A stretch of 20,060 nt of DNA, taken from the IMG/VR virus record IMGVR_UViG_3300047370_000128, positions 1 through 20,060 of that record. One strand, given 5' to 3'. The notes beneath the pieces were generated by a model. That model saw only the letters and a program-made list of their open reading frames with translations. It made no database searches and had not been told where the DNA came from. Position 1 is the first letter of the stretch; each line of letters opens with the position of its first letter. Positions 7,627 to 14,294 of this stretch are shown here, piece by piece. Origin of the DNA: a virus. Position numbers and translations under genes: made by a program.

Positions 7627-8288
7627 TGTATTTTAACTTACTACCAGAAATCCAGTACGATTCTAAACCAATCAAGTATCCGTTCTCGGAATCTGATTAT
7701 GTTATAGCAAAGAATTTCTTTCGTCGTTTTAAAATAAGCGATGAGTATTATTCTAGTGCAGTATACTTTAAAAAGTATCAAGTGTCAGACTTTGAACAAC
7801 CATGGGTTGTTGCTAATACATTTTATGGTGCTCCAGAAATGGACTGGATTATTTTGATAACAAATAATATTATTAATCCTATCTTTGATTGGCCACAAGA
7901 TCCACACATCTTACGTAAACGATTAGAAGCATCATATGCTAATCCATATGCAGAGATCGAACAGTATGAAGTTACATCTGCAGAGAGTCAGATTGCAATT
8001 CATGGTAAGGTAATTCATGAACCAGGACTGGTAGTCACTAAACGATTCATGGATAGCACTATCAAATTTTTTGATACTAATCAAACTATTCAAACAGTTG
8101 GTGCTAATACTATTGTGAAACCAGTTACTGTATTTGAATACCAAGAAAGACTTAATGAAAAGCGTAGAGAAATTTCTATTCTTAAAGAAAGATTTGTTGA
8201 ACCATTCAAGAATGAATTTAGGATAGCAAATAAGTATGCAGACTCAACAGATACTATCTCTACTAGAATAAAGAAGACTGGAGTTTGA
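7626..8288 (+). CDS. 53: Baseplate wedge subunit gp53
   Basis: The 220-aa product begins MYFNLLPEIQYDSKPIKYPF and has FFRRFKISDEY, then VANTFYGAPEMDWIILITNN with FDWP after it. The YG-x-PE-x-DWIIL-x-x-NN segment is the hallmark of gp53-type baseplate wedge proteins (LysM-like fold). T4 gp53 is about 196 aa and helps join six wedges around the hub. The C-terminal 60 residues are charged and helical. It is the last gene of the plus-strand operon, ending about 20 nt before the hairpin that separates the convergent units. Confidence 0.85.
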   Translation: MYFNLLPEIQYDSKPIKYPFSESDYVIAKNFFRRFKISDEYYSSAVYFKKYQVSDFEQPWVVANTFYGAPEMDWIILITNNIINPIFDWPQDPHILRKRLEASYANPYAEIEQYEVTSAESQIAIHGKVIHEPGLVVTKRFMDSTIKFFDTNQTIQTVGANTIVKPVTVFEYQERLNEKRREISILKERFVEPFKNEFRIANKYADSTDTISTRIKKTGV

Positions 8289-8303
8289 TCGACTTTTTTG
8301 GAC

Positions 8304-8330
8304 AAAAAAATGGGGGAAAAAATTTCCCCC
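8304..8330 (-). terminator. Intrinsic terminator between convergent gp53 and gp32 units
   Basis: GGGGGAAA (8312-8319) and TTTCCCCC (8323-8330) form an 8-bp stem with a 3-nt loop. Read on the minus strand the hairpin is followed by A and then seven T residues, a strong intrinsic terminator for the gp32 unit. In the plus direction it is followed only by GTTTATG, so it would be weak for gp53. Confidence 0.8.
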
Positions 8331-8341
8331 GTTTATGTAAA

Positions 8342-8542
8342 TTAAAAGTTCAATTTGTAACAGGAAGATCGTGCTAGTTCTGGGTTCTTTTTGAGTGTTC
8401 TATGCACATGACCATGAACGTCTGTCTCTAAAGTAAGGTGTGCCTTAGTGTGAACAATCTGAATCACCAACAGAAACCCAACCAATGAAAGGTTTAGATA
8501 GGTAACTGGATGATTCAGACCTTTCCAGATGAACTTAATCAA
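8342..8542 (-). CDS. Small putative membrane protein, unknown function
   Basis: This 66-aa product starts with TTG, overlapping the gp32 stop codon by 4 nt. Residues about 14-30 (YLNLSLVGFLLVIQIVH) are one hydrophobic segment. A His-rich, polar C-terminal part follows, with LETDVHGHVHRTLKKN and an isolated Cys near the end. There is no ATG in the frame and no clear Shine-Dalgarno, so expression would rely on translational coupling to gp32. It fills an otherwise empty stretch between gp32 and a terminator. No shadowing by another gene explains the open frame. A small inner-membrane protein is a reasonable guess, but I do not recognise a family with confidence. Confidence 0.5.
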   Translation of the reverse strand: MIKFIWKGLNHPVTYLNLSLVGFLLVIQIVHTKAHLTLETDVHGHVHRTLKKNPELARSSCYKLNF

Positions 8543-9450
8543 TCTTCTGCAGCAAGTTTAGCGAAGTAAGACAAGGCATCATCGTCTTCAGACTGTGCCA
8601 AGAACGGTGATGAACTAGTTACAGTGCTGGGTTCAGTGATGTCTGGTGCATTGAAGTCAGATGATGATGCAACTGGTGCTGGTTCATACTCTTCTTCTTC
8701 TTGTACTTGAGCACGTGCTTGGTCTTTACCAAGAACCATGTTCAAGCGATTCTCTAGGTCAGAATATGATTTGAACTTATCAGCATTAGTGAATTCTTCG
8801 AGCGAATATGCTTGCTTCCACAATGCTTCCATCTCTTCGTCATCAGCACTGATTGCACCAGGTGCAGCAAACTCAGACGAATCGTAGTTCCAGTAACCAG
8901 CAACGGTTTTGATCTTCAGTTTGAAGTTAGCACCTTCCCAGAAGTCAAAGACATTGATAGGTGTTTCGTCTTGGAACTCAGGTTGCATGGCAGCAAGGAT
9001 CTTGTCGTGGATCTTCTTACCATACTTGTAAAGGAATACTTTACCTTCGTTGTCAGGGTTTGCTTTATCAGTAACAACATAGATGTTGCTGTAGTAACTC
9101 AACTTGCGCTTACGGTTACGTGCAATGTCTTTGTCGCTATCGTTACCACTGTTCCACAGTTTGTTGTTTGATGCACAAACAGGACACTGGTCACCATTTG
9201 TGGTCAAGCAGTTGTCGATCAACCACCCACCTGTTCCTTGGAATGCGTGGGACCATACTTTTGCCCATGGAAGTGACTCACCTTCAGGGGCAGGAAGAAA
9301 GCGGATGACTGCATATCCATTGCCAGTGTTGTCTAGACGGGGCTTCCAGAGGCGTTCGTCAGCACCTCCTTCTTTAGTAGACTTGGTGAGTTCCTTCTGT
9401 AGGAAGTCAAAGTTTGCTTGCGACTTGCGCTTGAGATCTGCGAATGACAT
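8539..9450 (-). CDS. 32: Single-stranded DNA-binding protein gp32
   Basis: This 303-aa protein is close to T4 gp32 in length. It has an N-terminal basic tail (MSFADLKRKSQANFDFLQKE) for cooperative self-binding. An OB-fold core has WKPRLDNTGNGYAVIRFLPA and a zinc site made of His68, Cys81, Cys89 and Cys92. The H-x12-C-x7-C-x2-C spacing is very like that of T4 (His64, Cys77, Cys87, Cys90). An acidic C-terminal tail ends SEDDDALSYFAKLAAED, which recruits other replisome proteins in T4. It covers single-stranded DNA in replication, recombination and repair. A sigma70-type promoter lies 66-94 nt upstream, and the leader has a 5' hairpin that could support autoregulation. Confidence 0.95.
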   Translation of the reverse strand: MSFADLKRKSQANFDFLQKELTKSTKEGGADERLWKPRLDNTGNGYAVIRFLPAPEGESLPWAKVWSHAFQGTGGWLIDNCLTTNGDQCPVCASNNKLWNSGNDSDKDIARNRKRKLSYYSNIYVVTDKANPDNEGKVFLYKYGKKIHDKILAAMQPEFQDETPINVFDFWEGANFKLKIKTVAGYWNYDSSEFAAPGAISADDEEMEALWKQAYSLEEFTNADKFKSYSDLENRLNMVLGKDQARAQVQEEEEYEPAPVASSSDFNAPDITEPSTVTSSSPFLAQSEDDDALSYFAKLAAED

Positions 9451-9475
9451 GTTGGATTTATAGGATTTGGTTTAC

Positions 9476-9509
9476 GTTGGGTCTTACGCTAAGTACTGTG
9501 CTGCCCAAC
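9476..9509 (-). promoter_or_regulatory. 5' leader hairpin of gp32 mRNA
   Basis: GTTGGG (9509-9504, at the predicted transcription start) pairs with CCCAAC (9481-9476), enclosing 22 nt that contain a smaller CUUA/UAAG hairpin. It is followed by an A-rich unstructured stretch and no visible Shine-Dalgarno before the gp32 ATG. T4 gp32 represses its own translation from a 5' structured leader. A similar role here is inference. Confidence 0.4.
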
Positions 9510-9515
9510 AAAGAT

Positions 9516-9544
9516 ATTATAACAGGGTATGAGAGGGGCGTCAA
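9516..9544 (-). promoter_or_regulatory. Sigma70-type promoter upstream of gp32
   Basis: On the minus strand TTGACG (9544-9539) and TATAAT (9521-9516) are separated by exactly 17 bp. The predicted start is about 9509. This is close to the bacterial housekeeping consensus and suggests early or middle transcription of gp32 by host RNA polymerase. Confidence 0.85.
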
Positions 9545-9551
9545 CCCCATG

Positions 9552-9571
9552 GACCACTTTATCAAGTGGTC
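9552..9571 (-). repeat. 8-bp inverted repeat at the DUF1825 gene end
   Basis: GACCACTT (9552-9559) and AAGTGGTC (9564-9571) form an 8-bp stem with a 4-nt loop over the stop codon of the DUF1825 gene, just before the gp32 promoter. No T-run follows in either direction, so it is not a standard terminator. It could slow ribosomes or polymerase, or be an mRNA processing or stability element. Confidence 0.45.
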
Positions 9572-9900
9572 TCTAGTGTGTCCTTCATTTTATTGACTTT
9601 GCCAACTAGTTCATCGAACATCTCAAGGATGTCTTCTCTAGGTTCACCACCCAATAGAACTACAGATTCTTTCATGGATCGAACCATGTCTTTTGCTTCT
9701 GCATCATCGGATAGTGTAAGTCTCATGTAAAATACTTTTTGTTTCTCGATCAGTGCGATCAAAGCATTAAAGTATTCCACTTTCTTTTCGGAAGAAAGAA
9801 CTGGAAATGATACCATAGAACGCATACAAAACTGTTGCAGTTCAGACATTTCCTGAAGGTCACCTCGGACCATTTCTGATTTAAAGAAGTCGCTTGTCAT
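9562..9900 (-). CDS. DUF1825 family protein
   Basis: The 112-aa helical protein starts MTSDFFKSEMVRGDLQEMSE and contains EKKVEYFNALIALIEKQKVF followed by YMRLTLSDD and a C-terminal FDELVGKVNKMKDTLE helix. This spacing (F-x-SE-V-x-x-x-x-x-E near the start, then LI-x-KQK-x-FYMR-x-x-LSDD) matches my recollection of DUF1825, a family found in cyanobacteria and their myoviruses. Function is unknown. It overlaps the gp33 stop by ATGA, so the two are co-translated, and it lies between the late-transcription coactivator and gp32. The family call is moderately secure. Confidence 0.65.
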   Translation of the reverse strand: MTSDFFKSEMVRGDLQEMSELQQFCMRSMVSFPVLSSEKKVEYFNALIALIEKQKVFYMRLTLSDDAEAKDMVRSMKESVVLLGGEPREDILEMFDELVGKVNKMKDTLETT

Positions 9901-10118
9901 ACCAGCATTAATTTAGCTCTACTTGTTTTTTTAATAAAGTTTAGTTTCTGAGCATCGAACTTAAGTTTTTCCTTAAGTGGTTTGCTAATCAATTTAGAGA
10001 CTGATTCAATTTCAATCTCATTTGTTTCACAGTAATGTACTACTGCATCAATATAATTCATATCAGAATTATTCAGCACTAGTTTTTCCACATCCTGCGA
10101 GAATCTCGCAGCGGTCAT
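9897..10118 (-). CDS. 33: Late transcription coactivator gp33
   Basis: The product, 73 aa from the chosen ATG, contains NYIDAVVHYCETNEIEIESV and KLISKPLKEKLKFDAQKLNF, the signature of cyanophage gp33, which bridges the sliding clamp, gp55 sigma factor and RNA polymerase at late promoters. T4 gp33 is longer, about 112 aa. I chose ATG 10118 over the ATG at 10145 because GGAGG lies 8 nt before it, within the last codons of the nuclease gene. The longer start would overlap that gene by 23 nt and has no such signal. The start overlaps nothing, and the stop is ATGA-coupled to the DUF1825 gene. Confidence 0.8.
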   Translation of the reverse strand: MTAARFSQDVEKLVLNNSDMNYIDAVVHYCETNEIEIESVSKLISKPLKEKLKFDAQKLNFIKKTSRAKLMLV

Positions 10119-10122
10119 AAAT

Positions 10123-10809
10123 TTATCCTCCAAGTTTTCTGCCATGTTTTACCTGGTATTCGTGAATGTACTCCTGTAACCTCAAGAAATATTCTTTTTT
10201 TGGTTTCACAATGGAAACCTGAACGTCACTATCTTCGCATGCAATAATAGTTACCAGTTGCTTAACAGTAATCTGGTATCTTTCTTGTAGCATACAGGCG
10301 TATGCACATTCTTGTACATAATAATCGTATAACCATGCTTCTTTCTTCTGCTCAGCAGAAGTCTTGAAGTCGATGATGGAAAGTACACCATTATATTCTG
10401 CAATGCAGTCAACACGCCCTGCAATTTGTAAATGATCAGAATATAATGCTGCTTCTTGTAGGTATACTTTATTTATATTGTCAAGAATATGCTTGCTAGA
10501 GTTAAACATCAACCATGGCAAGGGTTGATCTTTATACTTAGTCTCATCCAACTCATTGTTAATGTAATCTTCTACTAGTTTATGGTATCTTGTACCACGT
10601 CCAGCAGCTCGAGTTGATTTTGCTTGTGCTTTCTCAGCACCTACTTTTGCTCTCCATTTTGCTAGTCCTGCTTGCTTCTTAGCATTGCTACCAATTACAG
10701 TAGTGACTGATGGATAGTGACCACCACTTGGGGTTACATAATATCGTTTCCCCTCGATAGTTACAGTGTGTAATTCAATGGGGTCAAGTCCCAAGTGATT
10801 AAAGATCAT
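10123..10809 (-). CDS. PD-(D/E)XK exonuclease (RecB/MGME1-like)
   Basis: The 228-aa protein has an N-terminal GKRYYVTPSGGHYPSVTTVIG motif region, then AGRGTRYHKLVEDYI with a His in a helix, and YSDHLQIAGRVDCIAEYNG followed by LSIIDFKTSAEQKK. The G-x-x-DCIAEYNG ... IIDFKTS pair gives the Asp and Asp-x-Lys metal-binding residues of the PD-(D/E)XK fold. The YYVQECAYACML segment fits the Q-x-x-x-Y motif of RecB-type nucleases. It probably degrades single-stranded or broken DNA, including host DNA, for recombination and nucleotide supply. It lies directly upstream of gp33, whose ribosome binding site is in its final codons. Confidence 0.75.
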   Translation of the reverse strand: MIFNHLGLDPIELHTVTIEGKRYYVTPSGGHYPSVTTVIGSNAKKQAGLAKWRAKVGAEKAQAKSTRAAGRGTRYHKLVEDYINNELDETKYKDQPLPWLMFNSSKHILDNINKVYLQEAALYSDHLQIAGRVDCIAEYNGVLSIIDFKTSAEQKKEAWLYDYYVQECAYACMLQERYQITVKQLVTIIACEDSDVQVSIVKPKKEYFLRLQEYIHEYQVKHGRKLGG

Positions 10810-10814
10810 GTAGT

Positions 10815-11567
10815 TTACAACCCTAGATTTAGTTTAGCAATTAGATAAGATTTGACAAGACCCGAACGAACGATGTCTTCGATACCAAATTCTACCAAAG
10901 AAAATTCATTCATGTTAGAAATAATTTTTTGGAAGTCTAAGATACCTGTACGCTCATTGGTCTTTTGCAAATCAGATTGCTGAGCATCTCCACAGAACAT
11001 AATCTTAGTGTCTTGACCACAACGTGTCATGATACTATCAAGTTCGTGGAAGTTAAGGTTCTGACACTCATCAATAATAACAATGGCATTATCAAGTGTA
11101 GTACCACGTAAGAATGATGTTGACCAGAATGAGATAGTCTCCTGTGCTTTTAGATTCTCATACAACATCTCGAAAGATGCATCATCAGGCATCTCGAACA
11201 TGTATTTTACCATGTTCTTGTATGGAATCTGATAAAGTGATGCTTTATCTTCATGTGTACCAGGAAGAAAACCAATCTCCCTCGTAGCTACTAACGAACG
11301 AACGATGTATACTTTTTCGTAAGGTGTTGTCTCACTTAGTACATCACGAAGAGCAAGGTACAATGCAACAAAAGTTTTACCTGTACCAGCACAACCATAT
11401 GAATAAATATTCTGACCAGAATTATACTGATCAAACATAACAGACTGGTTGTCTGTTAGCGGTTCAACTTTCAGAAGATAGTCTTCACTAATAGGCTTGC
11501 GACGTTTCTTCTGTTTTGCAGACATTCCAGCGATGTCAGGTTGTGTTTTCTTTCTAGATCTAGGCAT
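10815..11567 (-). CDS. phoH: PhoH-like ATPase
   Basis: The 250-aa protein has Walker A GCAGTGKT at 58-65, then VYIVRS, a GFLPGT loop near 99-104, Walker B IVIIDE at 162-167 followed by CQN, and GDAQQSDL near 193-200 (sensor region). These are the ordered motifs of PhoH, a RecD-like P-loop NTPase common in marine phages. In hosts phoH belongs to the phosphate regulon, but in phages its role is unclear and may concern RNA handling or stress. The start is supported by GGAG about 10 nt ahead. Spacing is 5 nt to the nuclease gene and 3 nt from the preceding gene, so it sits in one operon. Confidence 0.9.
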   Translation of the reverse strand: MPRSRKKTQPDIAGMSAKQKKRRKPISEDYLLKVEPLTDNQSVMFDQYNSGQNIYSYGCAGTGKTFVALYLALRDVLSETTPYEKVYIVRSLVATREIGFLPGTHEDKASLYQIPYKNMVKYMFEMPDDASFEMLYENLKAQETISFWSTSFLRGTTLDNAIVIIDECQNLNFHELDSIMTRCGQDTKIMFCGDAQQSDLQKTNERTGILDFQKIISNMNEFSLVEFGIEDIVRSGLVKSYLIAKLNLGL

Positions 11568-11570
11568 AGG

Positions 11571-11810
11571 TTACCACTCCACCTGTGATCCAGGCATTTT
11601 TGCCATCTTATTCATGTGTTCACTCCATCCAGGATGAGTCTTGTTCATTTTGTTACGCCAGTCTCCGACTTCTCCGACACCAGCACAACCTTGCGACCAA
11701 TCTTTATCCCATTCAGGATTTTCATCCTTCCAAGAACAATATTCTTTCATGGTCATGTGGAGTGTCTGTGTTTCTCCAGTAGATTTATTTATGACAGGGT
11801 ATGTAGGCAT
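11571..11810 (-). CDS. Small conserved phage protein, unknown function
   Basis: The 79-aa product starts MPTYPVINKSTGETQTLHMT, and has MKEYCSWKDENPEWDKDWS and a C-terminal segment with MNKTHPGWSEHMNKMAKMPG. The opening MPTY-x-V-x-N-K-x-TGE and the hydrophilic WK-x-ENP segment are typical of small conserved proteins seen in T4-like phages, sometimes compared to FmdB/zinc-ribbon-like proteins. It has only two Cys (one near 25, one near 42), so a zinc ribbon is not obvious. Its start overlaps the stop of the carbamoyltransferase N-domain gene as TAATG, and PhoH follows closely. No function is assigned. Confidence 0.6.
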   Translation of the reverse strand: MPTYPVINKSTGETQTLHMTMKEYCSWKDENPEWDKDWSQGCAGVGEVGDWRNKMNKTHPGWSEHMNKMAKMPGSQVEW

Positions 11811-12865
11811 TAATTTAGTCCAAGGTAGATGCTATGAGGATGTTTTGTTTGCGACCCAGTAGTATTATACCACAAATATTTCGCTGCGCCAAGGGCAGTT
11901 CCACAATCGAATGCTATTGGATCTACAAAGAAGTTAATGTCAGGAAATTTCTTGACATACTTATAGTTATTTACACAGTTCATAAAGTATCCACCACTCA
12001 GTACAATGTTATTAGGATTGTACTTGTCGATAACTTTTTGAATTGTATACATGGTGTGGTTACATGATTCTTGCTGAAGTTTAGCAGCAAAGTTTGCTTT
12101 TGAATCAAAGGTATCAGAAACACTATGCATCTCATTGTATACAACAGAATTATCTGTAAGGTAATGTCCTTTGTATTCTTTATACCATGACACATCAGAT
12201 TCTATCTGACCGTATGCTGCCATGCCCATAAGTTTACCAGCATCAGCACCTGAGTTATTGAATCCAAACATTTCACATGCTCTAGAAAAGATCCAACCAC
12301 ATGCAAGATGATTAGTATATGTCTTATGACCTATTGTTTCTACAAAACTATCACGATTAAACCCAGAATAATATTGTTCTAGTTCGTTGATACCATTGTA
12401 ACTACAATCGTAAATGGATTGTATTTCTCTAGACACACATTCTCTATTAGATGGAGCACCAGAACCATCCTTTACAATAGCGATAGCATTATCCATACCA
12501 GACATATAAAATGCATTAGATGCATGGTATATGTGATGACGGTACATATCATAGTGTGTCTTACCAAAGGTGACACCATGATCTGCTAACGCATTCTTAA
12601 CTACATGCATTCTTCGTGGATCGTTTCCTGGTGAACCATACGATGCGAAGATAAGATGATCAACATGTTTTACATATGGAATTGCTTGGAATCCATTACG
12701 AACAGTCTGATAAACATTACTCTTAGTACGAATGCTTTCTTGTGTTTCAATTCTAGAGTTTTTTGTTTTATTAAGACGTTCTTCTTCGATAAAGTATTGC
12801 ACTACACCATCTTTAAGTAAACATGATGACGGGTGATGTGATATGTTGACACTTAAGATGTACAT
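11810..12865 (-). CDS. Carbamoyltransferase, N-terminal (Kae1-like) domain protein
   Basis: The 351-aa product is the N-terminal half of a NodU/CmcH-type O-carbamoyltransferase. It begins MYILSVNISHHPSSCLLKDG, has HHIYHASNAFY near 110-119, VKDGSGAPS near 131-139, AGKLMGMAAYG near 209-219 and NIVLSGGYFMNC near 286-297, in the usual order. It stops near SIYLGLN, exactly where the second domain would normally follow in the single-chain enzyme. The remaining domain is encoded by the upstream gene (overlap 13 nt). The Kae1-like domain transfers the carbamoyl group from carbamoyl-adenylate to a hydroxyl of a sugar, antibiotic or modified base. The substrate is unknown. Confidence 0.85.
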   Translation of the reverse strand: MYILSVNISHHPSSCLLKDGVVQYFIEEERLNKTKNSRIETQESIRTKSNVYQTVRNGFQAIPYVKHVDHLIFASYGSPGNDPRRMHVVKNALADHGVTFGKTHYDMYRHHIYHASNAFYMSGMDNAIAIVKDGSGAPSNRECVSREIQSIYDCSYNGINELEQYYSGFNRDSFVETIGHKTYTNHLACGWIFSRACEMFGFNNSGADAGKLMGMAAYGQIESDVSWYKEYKGHYLTDNSVVYNEMHSVSDTFDSKANFAAKLQQESCNHTMYTIQKVIDKYNPNNIVLSGGYFMNCVNNYKYVKKFPDINFFVDPIAFDCGTALGAAKYLWYNTTGSQTKHPHSIYLGLN

Positions 12866-13395
12866 AGTTGAGCACTGTCAGGAAAATAAACAAAGTCAAT
12901 AGCAGATCGATTGAGTGTGTCTAATGCATCTGCTTCACTGTGAACTATAGTATCACCACTAAGATTGAATGATGTATTGAATAACATAGGTACACCTGTA
13001 ATTATTCTAAAAGCATCAAGAAGCATGTAGTAATTATAGTTCTGCTCTTTAGTTACTGTCTGGATACGACAAGTCTTATCTACATGTAGGACACCAGGAA
13101 TGATATCATATACTTCAGGATGAGCATCCATTGCATACGTCATGTAAGGACTCTCAGGTAGTCCAGCAAGGTCAAAGTAATCTGAAGCATACTCAAGCAT
13201 AACAGACGCTGCAAATGGTCTGTACCATTCTCTACGCTTGACTATGTTGATCTTATATTTTGCTTCTGGATCTCTGGGATCATAAAGGATAGATCTATTA
13301 CCCAGTGCTCTCGGACCTGCTTCATCTGCACCTTGAAAGATTGCTACAATCTTACCTTCACTGATTAGTTCAGCAACATCATGATAGGTAACCAT
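12853..13395 (-). CDS. Carbamoyltransferase, C-terminal (YrdC-like) domain protein
   Basis: About 180 aa, carrying DEAGPRALGNRSILYDPRD, REWYRPFAASVM and GVPMLFNTSFNLSGDTIVHS, which are the motifs of the C-terminal domain of NodU/CmcH carbamoyltransferases (Carbam_trans_C). That domain makes the carbamoyl-adenylate intermediate from carbamoyl phosphate and ATP. The gene lies upstream of the N-domain gene, reversing the domain order of single-chain homologues. A TTG start four codons earlier (13407) is also possible; I prefer the ATG at 13395, which keeps a 17-nt overlap with thyX. Its last 13 nt overlap the N-domain start, consistent with equal production of two subunits. No frameshift site is visible in the overlap. 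Confidence 0.8.
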   Translation of the reverse strand: MVTYHDVAELISEGKIVAIFQGADEAGPRALGNRSILYDPRDPEAKYKINIVKRREWYRPFAASVMLEYASDYFDLAGLPESPYMTYAMDAHPEVYDIIPGVLHVDKTCRIQTVTKEQNYNYYMLLDAFRIITGVPMLFNTSFNLSGDTIVHSEADALDTLNRSAIDFVYFPDSAQLCTS

Positions 13396-14026
13396 TTGCT
13401 TCAGCAATCACAGGGAACTGTTCAATAAAGATCTTCTTACATGCCTCAGCAATATCCATGTGTTCTTTTTGTGTGCCATTAGCAGATCTTAGATCGATAT
13501 AATGCATCCATGAACGCAAATTTCCTGTCATAAAAATACGAGTGCCAACAGCCAAAGGAAGAACAAAACGGGAGCATTCCTTAGCAACCCCTTGACGCAG
13601 AAGCTCGTTATAGAGATCAATACCCTCGGCAAAATGTCTTGCAATTGCCCCTTGTAATGCAAGTTTCTTTTCGGGGCTGATATCATCCACTGAGTTCTGT
13701 CTGTTCTTCGTATCTTGAGATCGAAGATCTGGGACAGGTATCTCACTAGTGAGGAGATTAGTGTCTGCATAGCGTTGCGAAAATTCTTGGAAAGTAAACG
13801 AACGATGACGCAGAATTTGGGCTGCGATACCGCGAGAGGTATTTATCTCCAAAGTCATGTGTGCCTGCTCAAAGACGCTCCAATGCCCATGCTTAATGCA
13901 ATAACTCAGTAGACCAGCGACCTTAGGGTTGTCTTGGTTATTGGGGTTGCTTACGCGAGCAATGTAACCGATCGTCTTCTCTGCCTCAGGTGTTACAGAT
14001 ACTAATTTAACATCCATGTTAGTCAT
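13379..14026 (-). CDS. thyX: Flavin-dependent thymidylate synthase ThyX
   Basis: The 215-aa protein converts dUMP to dTMP using FAD and methylenetetrahydrofolate. The signature R-H-R-x7-S-x-R-Y appears at residues 73-86 (RHRSFTFQEFSQRY), which binds FAD and dUMP. Other ThyX features are a HGHWSVFEQA motif near 46-55 and a C-terminal WMHYIDLRSANGTQKE segment with the conserved Arg. Length matches the family. It overlaps the carbamoyltransferase C-domain gene, suggesting co-translation and possibly a shared theme in pyrimidine nucleotide supply or DNA base chemistry. Confidence 0.95.
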   Translation of the reverse strand: MTNMDVKLVSVTPEAEKTIGYIARVSNPNNQDNPKVAGLLSYCIKHGHWSVFEQAHMTLEINTSRGIAAQILRHRSFTFQEFSQRYADTNLLTSEIPVPDLRSQDTKNRQNSVDDISPEKKLALQGAIARHFAEGIDLYNELLRQGVAKECSRFVLPLAVGTRIFMTGNLRSWMHYIDLRSANGTQKEHMDIAEACKKIFIEQFPVIAEANGYLS

Positions 14027-14063
14027 TTAATTTCAATTGTTTACTTGCTGCTGTTGTGAGTAG

Positions 14064-14294
14064 TTACTCATCAAATACTTTACACATGGGTGAACCAGGG
14101 TGATCATCACAGAACTTATCTAGAACTTTATCTTGATGTCTGTTTTGTGGATCAGCAATCTTACCTTCTGTCTTTGGATCCCACTCATCAGGTGAGTGTT
14201 CTTCATTAGCATGGAAGTCTACCTTGTATTCATTCCATTTATCATTAGGATCATAGAGTGGATCGGATGGATCTTTCTGGCGTGGTTGTGACAT
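14064..14294 (-). CDS. Small CP12-like protein (C-terminal GAPDH-binding tail)
   Basis: The 76-aa acidic protein has a Pro/Asp-rich N-terminal part (KDPSDPLYDPNDKWNEYK, then FHANEEHSPDEWDPK) and ends KFCDDHPGSPMCKVFDE. The last 17 residues match the C-terminal tail of cyanobacterial CP12 by pattern: Cys62, Cys71 with eight residues between, Pro after two acidic/polar residues, and an ending of basic, hydrophobic, aromatic, Asp and acidic residue. In CP12 this tail inserts into the GAPDH active site and its disulfide is redox controlled. The N-terminal Cys pair and PRK-binding region of full CP12 are absent. It starts inside the stop of the preceding gene (TAATG). Confidence 0.6.
   Translation of the reverse strand: MSQPRQKDPSDPLYDPNDKWNEYKVDFHANEEHSPDEWDPKTEGKIADPQNRHQDKVLDKFCDDHPGSPMCKVFDE

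Noticed and set aside
8812-9463. Plus-strand open frames of 62-119 codons
   Set aside because: Antisense to gp32, whose zinc site and termini are clear; nothing supports expression.
9461-9470. TATAAAT box just upstream of the gp32 ATG
   Set aside because: It is about 12 nt from the start codon, so a late transcript would begin at or after the ATG; chance in AT-rich leader.
12853-12865. Possible frameshift joining the two carbamoyltransferase genes
   Set aside because: The overlap is in the right frame relation, but no slippery heptamer or strong downstream stem is visible; independent starts are more likely.
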